Below are positions 48,865 through 59,985 of a stretch of DNA of 64,000 nucleotides, piece after piece. A program made the position numbers and the translations under genes. The stretch is from Dermatemys mawii. Lineage: Eukaryota; Chordata; Testudines; Dermatemydidae. The stretch covers positions 58,910,961 through 58,974,960 of the forward strand of contig ML677326.1 of NCBI GenBank assembly GCA_007922305.1, read 5' to 3'. Each line of letters begins with the position of its first letter. The first letter of the stretch is position 1. The notes beneath the pieces were generated by a model, which searched no databases, was not told where the DNA came from, and was given only the letters and a program-made list of their open reading frames with translations.

Positions 48865-49557
48865 CAGGGTGGGCAAACTTTTTGGCACGAGGGCCACATT
48901 GGGGTTAAAAATCATGCGGAGGGCCAGGTAGGGAAGGCTGTGCCTCCCCAAACAGCCTGAACCCACCCCCTATCCAACCCCCACCTACTTCCTGCCCCGA
49001 CTGCCCCCCTCAGAACTCCTGACCCATCCAACACCCCCCCCCCGCTCCTTGTCCCTGATCGCCCCCTCCAGAGACCCCCCCCACTCTAACTGCCCCCCAG
49101 GACCTCACCCGCTATCTAAGCCCCCCTGTTCTTTGTTCCCTGACTGCCCTCTCCCGAGGCCCCCCCCCCACCCTAACCACCACACCTGGGACCCCACCCC
49201 CCCATCTAAGCCCCCCTGCTTTGTTCCCTGACTACCGCCTCCCGAGATCCCCCCATCCTAACCACCACCTCACGGGACCCCACCACCTAAGCGCCCCCAC
49301 CCCTTGCTCACCATACTCAGCTGGGTACTCCCCACCCTCAACCTGGCCTGGCCCAGGAGCGCAGGGCCCCGCGGCTCCCCGCGCTCAGCCCGGCCACGGT
49401 GGGCATGGCCCGACAGCTCCCTGCACTTGGCCCGGCCCCCAGCCCAGGAGCGTGTGGCCCCATGGCACACTGCGCTCGGCCCGGCCCGAGCTCGCAAGCC
49501 AGATAAAAATGTCCGGCGGGCCACATGTGGCGCACGGGCCATAGTTTGCCCACCCCG
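48865..49557. mobile_element. hAT element, TGGGCAAACT family, copy 3
   Basis: CAGGGTGGGCAAACTTTTTG at the left and 'catagtttgcccaccccg' at the right. The 8-bp duplication is ATCTATCT (48857-48864) / ATCTGTCT (49558-49565), 7 of 8. The 693-bp interior has decayed tandem 'gaccccccaccctaacc'-type units in its left half, then a GC-rich 'cggcccggcc' half. Several 80-107 codon frames on both strands are composition artefacts. Confidence 0.88.
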
Positions 49558-49769
49558 ATCTGTCTCTTTTTCCAAAAATGTACCACTGCTCCTTGAACTG
49601 ACTTGACTCTTCTAACTGCAACTGCAAAGGTCTGCATGCATATACAGTAGAGCCACCCCTTTTATTATATCTTTACTAGTAGCAAAAGCTATCATTAAAA
49701 TTATATTTAGATTTCCATTATAACCACATTTTCCCATTCTCATTTAGACCGGAACCAGCAAAGCATTGT

Positions 49770-50018
49770 GCCCAGATTTTAAAGGTATTTAGGCACTGAG
49801 GCACTCAGTGTTTTTCTAATACCTAACTGATTTAGGAGCCTTAATATAATTTTCTAAAGGGAGTTAAACATTTTGGAGCCAAAGTCCCATTGACAGTCAA
49901 TAGCATTTAAGCGCCTAAGTGCCTACATCCCTATAGAAAATGACATTTAAGCTCCTAAAGCAGTTAGGCATTTGAACACTGAGTACCCCAGTGCCTAAAT
50001 ACCTTAAAAAATCTGGGC
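49770..50018. repeat. fold-back element, 249 bp
   Basis: 'gcccagattttaaaggtatt' and its continuation 'taggcactg' at the left pair with 'cagtgcctaaataccttaaa' and 'aaatctgggc' at the right, about 29 bp with few mismatches. The centre has 'tcccattgacagtcaatagc', the palindromic core. Confidence 0.7.
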
Positions 50019-50837
50019 CTTAGACATGTGTTTAACTTGGAGTACACATATTGATTTCAAGGGGATTATTCTCATGCTGAAAATGTTAGTATTTTGCAAG
50101 ATTGGGGGTATCATGACCTCATGCAAATATATCAAAATCAACAGGAGACTTTTCACTGACTCCAGTAAACTTTGAATCAGTCCCTTATTTTGAAAGATTT
50201 GATTTTGGGTGGAATTTTGGTCTCTTTCCAAAGACTTTTTAAAATTATTTGTTTATTTTAAGGAAAAGGCTTGATCAAGATCTGTTTGCACAGTTCTGAG
50301 CTATGTGAGGGAGAAAAAATAAGATTCCTATTATATGACTTTTTCTTTGTACATGTATAACTCAGAAGTACAGCTGAACTTCACAAGCTGAAACTTTCCA
50401 GGTATCTTGTTTTCACTGAGCACTAATCTCCAGGCCAGTTATAAAATAACAGATTATATTATGGATTCAACACATATAGTATGAAATTTAGAGGCATGAT
50501 ACTATTTACAGGATTTTGGACTAGCGTGCCTACAAAACAACAACATTACTTACATCAGTGTGGTTTTGTGCTCCAGTTTCATTGTGGATTTCTATAACTG
50601 TGAACATTTTTTGACTAATCAGTTGTGGAAGTGCACAGCAAAGTCAGCAGAAAGTGATTACAAACATTAAAATTTGTTTTTCTTTATTTAAGAAATGGGA
50701 AATGATATTTAAAATCTTCTATCCTTGTAATATTTAGCTGACAATTGTAACCCTCCAGAGTTAGGAAATATAAAATTTAAGGAGTCAAAGTTATCCCTGG
50801 TGAATGTCAAATGAAGCCAATGTACAGTATCTATACC

Positions 50838-50985
50838 CAGGGGCATTTGGAACATTTTTTATAGTGGGGATGCTGAGAACCATTGAACAAAACTGTAAAC
50901 GTTGTATATGATGGAAACCACTTCAATCCACGGGGTGCTGCCACACCCTAGGCACCCCTAGTTCCAGCGCTCCAGCCTGTACCAG
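50838..50985. repeat. unclassified interspersed repeat
   Basis: 'ttttatagtggggatgctga' followed by 'aacgttgtatatgatggaaa' and 'gccacaccctaggcacccct' stands out from the flanking AT-rich sequence and looks like a short DNA-transposon relic. No clear ends. Confidence 0.35.
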
Positions 50986-52112
50986 GGATGAATGCAGTCC
51001 AGGATTCTCATGATAACCTACACTCATCTATATTGTACATATTGGCTAAACTCATCTCTGGTATAATTTAACTAACATCACTGAAGCAACACAGGGGGTG
51101 AACTTGAATCAGAAGAGTACTTTAAATTGCTAGTTATGTCATTAAATATTTTCCATAATATTTAGAAGGCCTATTTCTAACCTGAAATACTCACATTCAA
51201 CTCAAATCAAAGTCAAAAGAAGTAGCACAGATGTAGGTAAGGGCAAAATTGACTCCTAGGAGCCTTATTCCCTTTCTTATAAACAGGAGGGAGCTGGGTT
51301 CTCCAGGAAATACCCTGGACTTTACAACTGTTCTCCTCTTGATCTGCTGGAGCTTAGCATCCTGTACAGTCTATCTTTTTTTCTCAGGCTTTTGCGGAGG
51401 GGCTGATCTGAGGTTTGGGTTTAGCAATAACTGGCCGACATTCATTTCTGCACTAAGGTGGGGGAAAAGCAGTCCTCTGTGTTCTATTTTGAAATGTGTG
51501 TTGTAGGTGTATGTAAATCTAAATAAATATTTCTGCACTCATAACACATCCAAAACACATTGAATTCAATGGGTGTGCTTGGAATACAGAATGGAGCTCT
51601 CTCTCTGTGCAATGTGTGTGAGGATATTATGAAAACTTTAATTCAGGCCTCTTGCATTCTTGTATCTTCTGACTGATGTGTGCTTAAAACTGAAACCTAA
51701 AATCAACTGCATTTAATTTATAATTAAGTGTTTATCTTTAATATATAGAAATTATACACCAGCTGCTTCAAAACTATGAATTAAAATTAAAATAAGCTTT
51801 AGTCTCCTCTTTACTTCTATTTTTCCAAATTAAATATCATTTTCTTTCTTTCACAATTTGTATTGCAGTTAAGATCTACAGCTCAGATGGCTGGAGAACC
51901 TACAGAAGTTATTCATTACCACTTCCAGTATGGGAGAGGCAAATCACAATCTACCAACTGTAAAAATGCCTTGCTGTTATTGAACACAAATTTTGTAAAA
52001 AACTTCAATGGTTACAAAAAAAGGAAGAAAAGTTAATATTTGTCCCTCAGCTGGTTGCCTCTACTAGCGAAGTCTGAGCATGAGTCCCATGTTTTTGCTG
52101 CTGATGTCACAG

Positions 52113-52263
52113 GCAGTTCCTAAATCCATATTCAAGAAGAGCTATAGTAGACCTGTGAAGTGAAGTACACTTCATTAACTTTCCTTATGCATTGTTAAAT
52201 ATATTCTCAACTTCACTTCACTAAGCAATAGTAGCTCTTCTTGAATATGGATATGGGAACTGC
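52113..52263. repeat. long fold-back of unknown origin
   Basis: The left arm (52113-52165) and right arm (52211-52263) are inverted copies. The outer 32 bp pair with 2 mismatches ('gcagttcc', then 'atccatattcaagaagagct' on both). An 11-nt internal mismatch follows, then 10 perfect pairs 'tgaagtgaag' close a 45-nt loop. No target duplication was found. It does not share ends with the other families here. Confidence 0.7.
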
Positions 52264-52733
52264 TTATACTGCCAGAAGCAGTAGCATAATCATCAAACCT
52301 AATAAATGAGATGACACCTGACTTTAAAAATCAGGTCATTCTGATTACTGTCTTGTTGCAATTTCAGCATGATTTAAGGCTAAGCAGTCAGAAAGGAAGG
52401 CTAAAAACTGGGATTAGAAATTTATAGATGTGCAGCACGGATTTATCAGAATGTGTTATACTGAGGTCCAATATCTTGCAAACCACCAGGTTACAAGCAA
52501 CACACTATATAACATGGAAAACTGGTATTACCCGCCTTTCCCTGGGAGCAATTATTAGTTTCTATGAATGATAGTTCATGAGGTATCAAACCTTAAAGTA
52601 TTCACTGCTCCCTGCAGCCAGTCAAATACATAGATCATTCATCAGAGAGAACAGGATGTTTTCCTACAAATCAAAAATTGCTAGTTGGAAGCTAGGGATT
52701 ACATAATGGCATGCACAAATATGAATTAACATA

Positions 52734-53027
52734 GGGTATGTCTACACATAAAGTCCCATGGCAGCAAGTCTCAGATTGTCAGACAGTCTCCGCTTCATGG
52801 GGCATGTGTTATGGACTAAAAAAGCAATGTAGACATTCCTTCTCAGATAGGAGCCCAGGCTCTCAAATCCAGAGAGGGGAATAGGTCTCAGAGCCCAGGC
52901 TGCAGACTGAGCAGAACCATCTACCCTGCTAGTTTTAACCCCATTGCATAAGCCCCACCGGCCCAAGTTGGCTGACTCAAGCTCTGAGACTGCAGGAGCT
53001 TTGTTTTTTTTCAGTGTAAACATACCC
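52734..53027. mobile_element. TIR element, GTCTACAC superfamily, 294 bp
   Basis: GGGTATGTCTACAC and GGGTATGTTTACAC (other strand), 13 of 14 matching. The interior has 'gagcccaggct' twice and 'gctgactcaagctctgagac', related to the blocks of the 44773 element, so this is probably an internally deleted relative. Non-coding. Confidence 0.75.
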
Positions 53028-53100
53028 AGTGTTTCTCTTATTTCTATGAAAACGATGTCTTCTTTTTGAAATACTTGACCGACCCATCCATTTGCCCAGA

Positions 53101-53135
53101 CTCACTCTCTCTCTCTCTCACACGTGCACACACAC
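53101..53135. repeat. (TC)n(AC)n simple repeat
   Basis: 'ctctctctctctctctcaca' followed by 'cgtgcacacacacaca'. Confidence 0.85.
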
Positions 53136-53217
53136 ACAAAATTATACAGTTTTGTCGGGTATATTTTATGTTCCTTCCCAAGACTGCCACACTAAAGTGT
53201 GATAATAATTACATTGA

Positions 53218-53560
53218 AATTATTATTTGTATTACTGTAGCACCTAGAAGCCCCAATCCTACACCAAGACTCCATTTTGCCACACACTGCACAAACACAG
53301 AACAAAAACATTGCTTATAATTTAAGTATCAGACAAGAGACAACAGAGGTATATAGTAGGCATACAAGAGAGTACAAAGAATCAGTGAGCTAATATTTGT
53401 CCACATGATAGGCAATGTTCTCAATGCAACAGCAGCCTCACTGCTGTCCTCTTTTTATAGGCATATGGCAAAGGAGAGTTCTGAGGAGGATTTCAAGGAG
53501 ATGATAAGGCAGTTTTGTGGATATCTACAGGGAGTTTTTTCCAAGCAGGAGGGAAGCCAC
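53218..53560 (-). mobile_element. L2-type LINE 3' fragment
   Basis: The plus strand reads 'attatttgtattactgtagc', 'cacctagaagccccaatcct', 'cacaaacacagaacaaaaac'. This is the reverse of the same L2 3' tail seen at 31590. It then continues into 'ggcaatgttctcaatgcaac' and 'ggcaaaggagagttctgagg', which also occur in diverged form in the 31590 copy. The part 53350-53462 has an inverted partner at 53855-53954. Confidence 0.75.
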
Positions 53561-53854
53561 AAAGGAGCTGGTTTGAGACTACCCAGAGATAAAGAGTAGA
53601 GGGAGAAGAGCTAGAAACCAAGGACAAAGCCCCACAGAACTCTCACAGAAAGTTGGAGAGGGAATAAAGAGTATAACCTCCAAAGGACACATTGAAGGAG
53701 CAATTAGAGAGGCAGTAGGAGAACCAGGAGAGGACAGAGTCATGGAAGCTGAGAGGCTGGGATTGTGTTTCAAGAGCGGGGGAGGGACCACAAGAACATA
53801 CCCTCTTAACCCCTCAGTTTTGACTGACTGTACCAAAAATTTGGAAACTATGAA

Positions 53855-53954
53855 GCCTATAAAAACAAGACAGGAGTGAACCAGCTATTGCACTGGGAAC
53901 ATTGCCTATCATGCTAACCAATATTATCTCATTGATTCTTGTACTCCCTATATA
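53855..53954 (+). mobile_element. inverted partner of the L2 fragment
   Basis: Its reverse complement matches 53350-53462: 'atgataggcaatgttc' is shared exactly, with 'aatcaatgagataatatt' against 'aatcagtgagctaatatt'. So two copies of the same L2 segment lie head to head, about 390 bp apart. Whether this is two insertions or a local inversion cannot be told. A CR1 abuts its right end. Confidence 0.7.
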
Positions 53955-53967
53955 CCAGTGAAGATTC

Positions 53968-54343
53968 TGAAAATGGGGTTTGTTTACTCTGGAGAAGGGA
54001 AGGGACATGATAACAGTTTTCAAATACATAAATGGTTGTTGCAAGGAGGAGGCAGAAAAATTGTTGTTCTTAACCTCTGAGGAGAGGACAAGAAGCAATG
54101 GGCTTAAACTGCAGCAAGAGAGGTTTAGGTTGGTCATGAGAAAAAAACTTTCTGTCCAGGGGGTTAAGCACTGGAAAAAATTGCCCTGGGAGGTTGTGGA
54201 ATCTCCATCATTGGAGATTTTTAAGAGCAGGATAGACAAACACCTGTCAGGGATGATCTGGATAATACTTAATCCTACCATGAGTGCAGTGGACTGGACT
54301 GGAAGACCTTTTGAGGTCCCTTCCAGTCCTGCCATTTTATGAT
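53968..54343 (+). mobile_element. CR1 LINE 3' fragment
   Basis: 'gggtttgtttactctggaga' through 'agcaatgggcttaaactgca', 'gtggaatctccatcattgga' to 'ttttgaggtcccttccagtc' and ATTTTATGATT. The frame from 53980 reads on to 'KHWKKLPWEVVESPSLEIFK', the CR1 ORF2 C terminus, with little damage. The reverse-strand frame of 199 codons is its antisense shadow. Confidence 0.93.
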
Positions 54344-55675
54344 TATTATTCGTATGAATTATTTGAATTCCAGAAATGCCCAAAGGTACCAGATGAAAAG
54401 CCTCAGGCCCCACTGTGTTAGATGGTGAACAAATACACAGTAAGAAACAGTCTCTGAAGAGTTTCTAAAGGAAACAGATGAGACAGAGAAAGGGAATATG
54501 CTTGGTTGGCTTTATCTATTTCTAAGCATATTGTACTACTCTAATCTTGGGGCAGGAAAATCTGAGTTAACTTTATATGAAAAAGGCAAACATGGAATTT
54601 TTTTTATTAAAACCATATTTAGAAAGATGATACAACTACATTTTGTGAGGAGTAGCCAATATTTGCATTCACTGAAAGAAATAATAACGTTCCAGTGAAG
54701 ACAGAATTCAAACAGGATACTTGAAATTTGACCAAGAATGCAACTAAATGTAAGGGATTTCTGAGATATACATTATCCAAGTATAAAATGAGCTTATTGA
54801 AGTTATAACTTTTCAGCTGGAATAATACTATTGTGGGCCAAATTCACCCAAAGTATAACTCCATTGAGTTGAGCTAGTTACATGAGTGATGAATTGGTCT
54901 TTTGTGAATCAAGCTCCTTCTCATTTTACTTTGCAAATTCTTGTCTGCAAAAACTGAGGGATTTGTATGCTTTTCACAAAACTTTGAATATTTACCCAAG
55001 GGCAATTCATTCTTCACCAGCAACTAGCTCCATTCCCAAACCCAAACGATGGTCTAAATTTTTATACTGGGACCCAAAGAAAACACAAAAATAAAGGGGA
55101 GGGCAAAACAAAGCACAAATATAGCAAAGAAAACCAGTGTAAATACACACAAAAATGAACTGAATGGACAAATCATTCCTGAAGGTCGAACTGTGGCTGG
55201 GACAGTAAGGTTGTGTTGAAAAACTAGCAAAATTTCACTGAAGTCTATGCAAGTTTTGCCTAAGGAAGTAGAGAGAGACACAACCAGAACTCCCATTTAC
55301 ATGACACTAGGTAGGTGATTACTGGGGGAGAACCAATTTGCTTTCTGTAACAGCAATTGCTTCACATTACTGCACAGTATTTACCTCTGGGAATCAGAGA
55401 AGCTCCTTAAAAGAAAATTAACATTGTTTCTATAAACAAAGATTTCAAGTTATTATTCTGCCTATTTCGTTTAAAAAGTTGATCAATAACTGTACTGTTA
55501 GGCCATTTTCTGTTGCTTTTGTTATCTTGTTACAGAGATTTTCACCAAAACAAAATACACTAAGAGCTGACAGGTTGATGTGCACAGATGAAAGTAGGAT
55601 CATTTATGATGTTGCAGTTGCTGTTTTCTTCTGTTGGTCTTTACAGATAAAATGTAGCTATTTATTATTTTAATC

Positions 55676-56323
55676 CCTATAAATCCATGGTGCACTCACA
55701 TCTGCATACAGATGTGGTCTCCTCACCTCAAAAAAGATATACTGGCATTAGTCAAAGGTTCAGAGAAGGGCAACTAAAATGATTAGGGGTTTGGAACAAG
55801 TCCCATATGAGGAGAGATTAAAAAGGCTTAGAAAAGGCTTTTCAGCTTAGAAAAGAGGAGACTAAGGGGGGATATGATAGCGGTATATAAAATTATGAGT
55901 GGTGTGAAGAAAATGCATGAGGAAAAGTTATTTACTTGTTCCCATAATATACGAACAAGGGGCCATCAAATGAAATTAGGGGGCGGCAGGTTTAAAACAA
56001 ATAGAAGGAAGTTCTTCTTCACACAGCGCACAGTCAACTTGTGAAACTCCTTGCCTGAGGAGGTTGTGAAGGCTAGGAATATAACAGGGTTTAAAAGAGA
56101 ACTGTATAAATTCATGGAGGTTAAGTCCGTTAATAGCTATTTGCCAGTATGGGTAAGGAATGGTGTCTCTAGCCTCTGTTTGTCAGAAGTGGGTGATGGA
56201 TGGCAGGAGAGAGATCATTACCTGTTAGGTTCACTCACTCCGGGGCACCTGGCATTGGCCACTGTCGGTAGACAGGATATTGGGCTGGATGGACCTTTGG
56301 TCTGATCCATTCTTTTATAATAA
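55676..56323 (+). mobile_element. CR1 LINE 3' fragment, second subfamily
   Basis: About 650 bp. 'aggttcagagaagggcaact', 'aaagaggagactaagggggg', 'aaatagaaggaagttcttct', 'gggctggatggacctttggt' and 'ctgatcc' are the landmarks. The end differs from the 'gaggtcccttcca' type, so it belongs to another CR1 subfamily. The C-terminal frame EEVVKARNITGFKRELYKF is open but frameshifts interrupt it upstream. Confidence 0.92.
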
Positions 56324-56715
56324 ATTCAGAGCCAGATAGATCCAGCCTGGAACATAAGTATTTTACGAGAAGAAAGAAAAATGTATTATGAGTAAGTTTA
56401 TTTTAGGATTTCTGATTTATAATCACACCCACACAAATCCACCTATATCCCACAACGCAGATGATGTGAGAAGCAATGTCATTTGCTCAACAGAACATAC
56501 AAAGTGAGTCATTGCAAAGTGACGCTTGTACAGGTAAATCAAACTAAACCAGGGAATATGTCTGTTGTGTTCACTGAGCCCTTGCTACACAGTTTTGTGT
56601 GATACCCTTTGAATTATCTGAATCCCAACGCACAACCCCTTCCCTGCTGAAGGGAGAGTGAGAACAAACTAAGTTCTTTTCAGACACTCAGTGAACCAAA
56701 AAGACAGGAATCAAG

Positions 56716-57125
56716 ACACTAGAGATAGAAAAAACCTATTAGGACACTTTGTCTATCTCCCTGCTGGCTCAGGATTCTTTCCTAAAGTATTCTCAAGAGT
56801 CTTTTCTTAAGTCTATTTTTAAATGACTAGCTACGAAGTTGTCATACTTTCCCTGGGAGACTATTCTACAGTCTAAGATCTGGCAGGATATTTTCCTTTA
56901 TTCCTTTGACCTCCCTAAACTATTCCTCTGACTACACTCTTGGCATTTGCATCATTTAACATGGTTCTCATATTCCCCCTTAGTTGTCATTTAGCCAACC
57001 CAAACAAAGGCCCTTTAATCATATTTGTTGCATTCGTCTGATTTCCCTCCAATCTGTTGCCATATTTCTCATACTGAGGTGACCAGAACTGAAAACAGCA
57101 TTCTAGGCATTCCCATCGGTGCTAT
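56716..57125 (-). mobile_element. old CR1 LINE fragment
   Basis: Plus-strand 'ttccctgggagactattcta', 'ccttagttgtcatttagcca', 'ttgcattcgtctgatttccc', 'ctgaggtgaccagaactgaa' is the reverse of an old, diverged CR1 3' region. Its 3' end lies near 56716. Confidence 0.65.
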
Positions 57126-57355
57126 AGAGAGAAGAAATCTCACTGTTCTTTGTGATAGAGTGAGTTTGGAAAGTACTGATCATGCAGTAGTAAGGGAGCC
57201 CTATATAACCAGAAATGTGACTAGAACACTACTGCTGATCTGCCATCTAGAGCCAGCAGACACAATGATGAGTGAGCCTGACAGAAAACTGAATCCCAAG
57301 AAAAACTATGGGCCGCTTTCTGCCATCCTTACTCTCATTGAGTAGTAACTGGTTA

Positions 57356-57470
57356 GTCTGTGTTTGTTGAGCGACTAGCACAATGGGATCCTGGTCCATG
57401 ACTGTGACTGCTAGCCTCTATTATTATATAAATAATAAATAAAATAATAATAATAATTAATAATAATTCC
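57356..57470 (+). mobile_element. L2-type LINE 3' tail
   Basis: 'gactagcacaatgggatcct', 'ggtccatgactgtgactgct' and an AT-rich 'aataataaataaaataataa' end. The L2 3' tail in forward orientation, better preserved than the 27311 scrap. Confidence 0.7.
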
Positions 57471-58654
57471 ACAAATAGCCCCACTGATTTCAATGGGGCT
57501 TCTTGAGAGTAAAGTGAAATCCAGTGTAAACTAGTACGTCAGAATCTGGCCCTATGTTTGTAAGTTACAGTGTATGGTGCATCCTGTTCACTGAGGCAAA
57601 CAGTTCCTGTGCTATAACTCTGCACTGCTTTCCAAGTCTGCTCTATTGTGAACTTCATTTCCACACCTGATTCTCTCTGATAAAGAGTCTGTTTTATCTT
57701 AACATCTGTGTGTAACCTCTTCCTATTCTAACCAAGCACCCTAGCTAACCTACCTAACCCAATACACTATAATCATCAACATCTTTCAAAGCAGTGCTGG
57801 GCAGGACCTTCCTTTTTCAAAACAGGCAGCTGCTAAATGTAGCTAAACCATTTTATACATATAGAAAACAGAAGAGAAGGGACTTAAATAATGTTTTCAA
57901 AAATGCTTCCCTGATGGAGATATTATTCCAAGGGGGCCCACACCTGGTCTGTGTGCCTGCATATATAAACAGAGCAAGTGAATATTAGCCCAGAGAACTA
58001 AACATGAAATTGCAGATGGTTTTGTTGTTTTTACAATCCAAAATGGACAGATGAAGAGTGAGATTCTGCAGTGAACCTGCAAGAGGCACTGCACAGAACT
58101 CATAGCCCAATGGAAGAGTAGCCTGAGGTGACTTTAATCCATCATTGTGCCCTTCCAATCCTGGCTATTCTAAGGGCTAAAAAGGCCCCTTAGCATAACC
58201 TAGGCTGCCCTATGGGCCACAGCACTACCCAGAATCTCCGCATCGCTGTAAATCCCTCACAATCCCAGACCCAGCATGCCCCCTGTGCCTAGATTTGCAA
58301 TGGTGTCCTCAGAGGCAGCCTTATGACTGTCTTCCACATTCCCTGCACTGAATGAATCCTCCCTCCATCTGTATACAGAGCTTTTAGGGCTCATTAAATC
58401 TGGCTATTTTACATGGTATAAGGGGCCACAGCTGGGCTGAGGATCTCATCCAAAGTGCAAGTAGGGTTTTGTTCTTTCCATAAACAAATTAAAGGTTGTG
58501 TTCAGCCTGAACTTTCAGTATCCAAACAAATATGTATCAACAGAGGAGTACATTAGATGCTGTCACTGTACTTGCAATTTCCTACAAATTTTAGCTGGAT
58601 CTCTGCTAAAATCATCATGAGTACAATAGTTAATAATGTTGATTTAGCTGTGAC

Positions 58655-58798
58655 ACTGAGTATCTTTCCCAAACCCAACAAAGAGCTCTATGTAAGCTCG
58701 AAAGCTTGTGTTTCTCATCAACAGAAGTTGGTCCAATAAAAGATATTCCCTCACCCACCTTGTCTCTCTAATATCCTGGGACCAACACCACTAACGTT
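58655..58798 (+). mobile_element. Penelope-like element tail with hammerhead-like remnant
   Basis: It contains 'agctctatgtaagctcgaaa', 'gcttgtgtttctcatcaaca', 'gaagttggtccaataaaaga' and 'ctctaatatcctgggaccaa'. The hairpin GAGCT (58683-58687) / AGCTC (58695-58699) followed by GAAA (58700-58703) matches stem II plus the conserved GAAA of a hammerhead ribozyme. The expected CTGANGA box just before the stem has decayed to 'ccaacaaa'. Penelope-like elements are known to carry hammerhead motifs (family knowledge). Assignment of this repeat to that class is inference. Confidence 0.45.
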
Positions 58799-59153
58799 GG
58801 TATTTAAACTCTCAGCACTAGGATTTAGAGTCAACTACACATTGAGATAAAAGTTAATATCTATTAGAGCTATTGCTCGAGTCTGTAGACTCGGAAAGTC
58901 AGTACTGCTTTGCCTCATACTTGTAAAACTATTAGCACAGCAAGAAGGGCTATCAACTTAATTTTAATGAAAACTTAAAATTCTGCAGAAATTGAGAACT
59001 CTGCACACCAGAAAGGTAACAGGATAGAGTTCATGCCCAGCCAAGCTCACTTCAGACTCTGTTCTCACTCTTTGTAAATGAACAAGGAGAGGATTGTTGT
59101 CTGAACAGAAGCACTAAGGCTGTGATTTAGCATGGTACTTAAGTCTGAGCCTA

Positions 59154-59849
59154 AGGTTATGTCTACACTTACCATTTAAAGCGCAAAAAGTCCCTTTTTT
59201 GCACTGAAACTGTGGGAGGGTCTATACTTGTTAATGACTTTTTGTGCTGAGAAACAGAAATTTCACCGCAAAAAGAAAACCACCTTCATGAGAGGCATAT
59301 AGCTCTTACCGCTGTTCTTTTTGCACTGCTATGAAAATGAAGGCACGTTCTACCAGTGTAAACTCCTTTTGGGTTCCGAAGGATATCCCACAGTTCCCAA
59401 AGTGACCACTCTGGCCAGCATCTTCATTGCTCTTATGCAGGGTAAATAGACGTCCATCCCTCCCCCTGTAAGCCAGGGTTTGAATCTCCCTTTCTGTCTG
59501 CTTGTAGATATGGCAGGGAAAGGCAGACAGTGGGGGGCAGGGGGCATAGAAAAATGCCATGAAAGAAACAAGGAAGTAATAGAGCTGCTGGGACAAGAAG
59601 CAGGGGGCACTGAGCAGGGACCCAGAATGCCTTCCGCTCACCTCCCTTCCCACAAGACCTATCGAGAGAGCTGCACTGTGAGATAGCTGCCCTACAGCGC
59701 TGCTCTCATGGGTGATGGAAGTGCTGGTAATGTAAACACTCGGATGCCTGAGGAATTGAGTGAGTATACTAACTAGTGCTTTACTTTCACCGGTTCTCTA
59801 TCACCAATGAAACTTACATCGCAAAACCTCTGCAAGTGTAGTCATACTC
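59154..59849. mobile_element. TIR element, GTCTACAC superfamily, about 700 bp
   Basis: 'aaggttatgtctacactt' at the left and 'agagtatgactacactt' (other strand) at the right. The interior has 'gcaaaaagtcccttttttgc', a local palindrome, and a second 'ggtctatacttgttaatgac' motif at 59219. Two open frames of 86-115 codons on the minus strand overlap it without known domains. Non-autonomous, or too decayed to recognise a transposase. Confidence 0.65.
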
Positions 59850-59895
59850 TAACTTTCAGCATGAGAATGCTCCATGAAGCCAATGCAACAACTCA

Positions 59896-59985
59896 GATAG
59901 GAACCACCATACTGCATCAGAGCAGTGGTCCACCTACTCTAGTATCTTGTTTTCAACAGTATCAAGTAACAGATGCTTCAGAAAA
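59896..59985 (-). mobile_element. old CR1 LINE 3' end scrap
   Basis: Plus-strand 'tgcatcagagcagtggtcca', 'cctactctagtatcttgttt' and 'agatgcttcagaaaaagatg' is the reverse of the CR1 3' end with 'ggaccactgctctgatgca'. Same subfamily type as 55676. Confidence 0.65.

Noticed and set aside
49221..49637. GC-rich block as a CpG island or CPE exon 1
   Set aside because: It lies inside a hAT element with an 8-bp duplication, and no signal peptide or CPE N-terminal sequence can be read on the minus strand. The same holds for the blocks at 26.0, 28.8, 36.2, 47.2 and 61.8 kb.
53814..54413. 199-codon minus-strand open frame, the longest in the window
   Set aside because: It is the antisense of the CR1 fragment at 53968-54343 plus the L2 scrap next to it.
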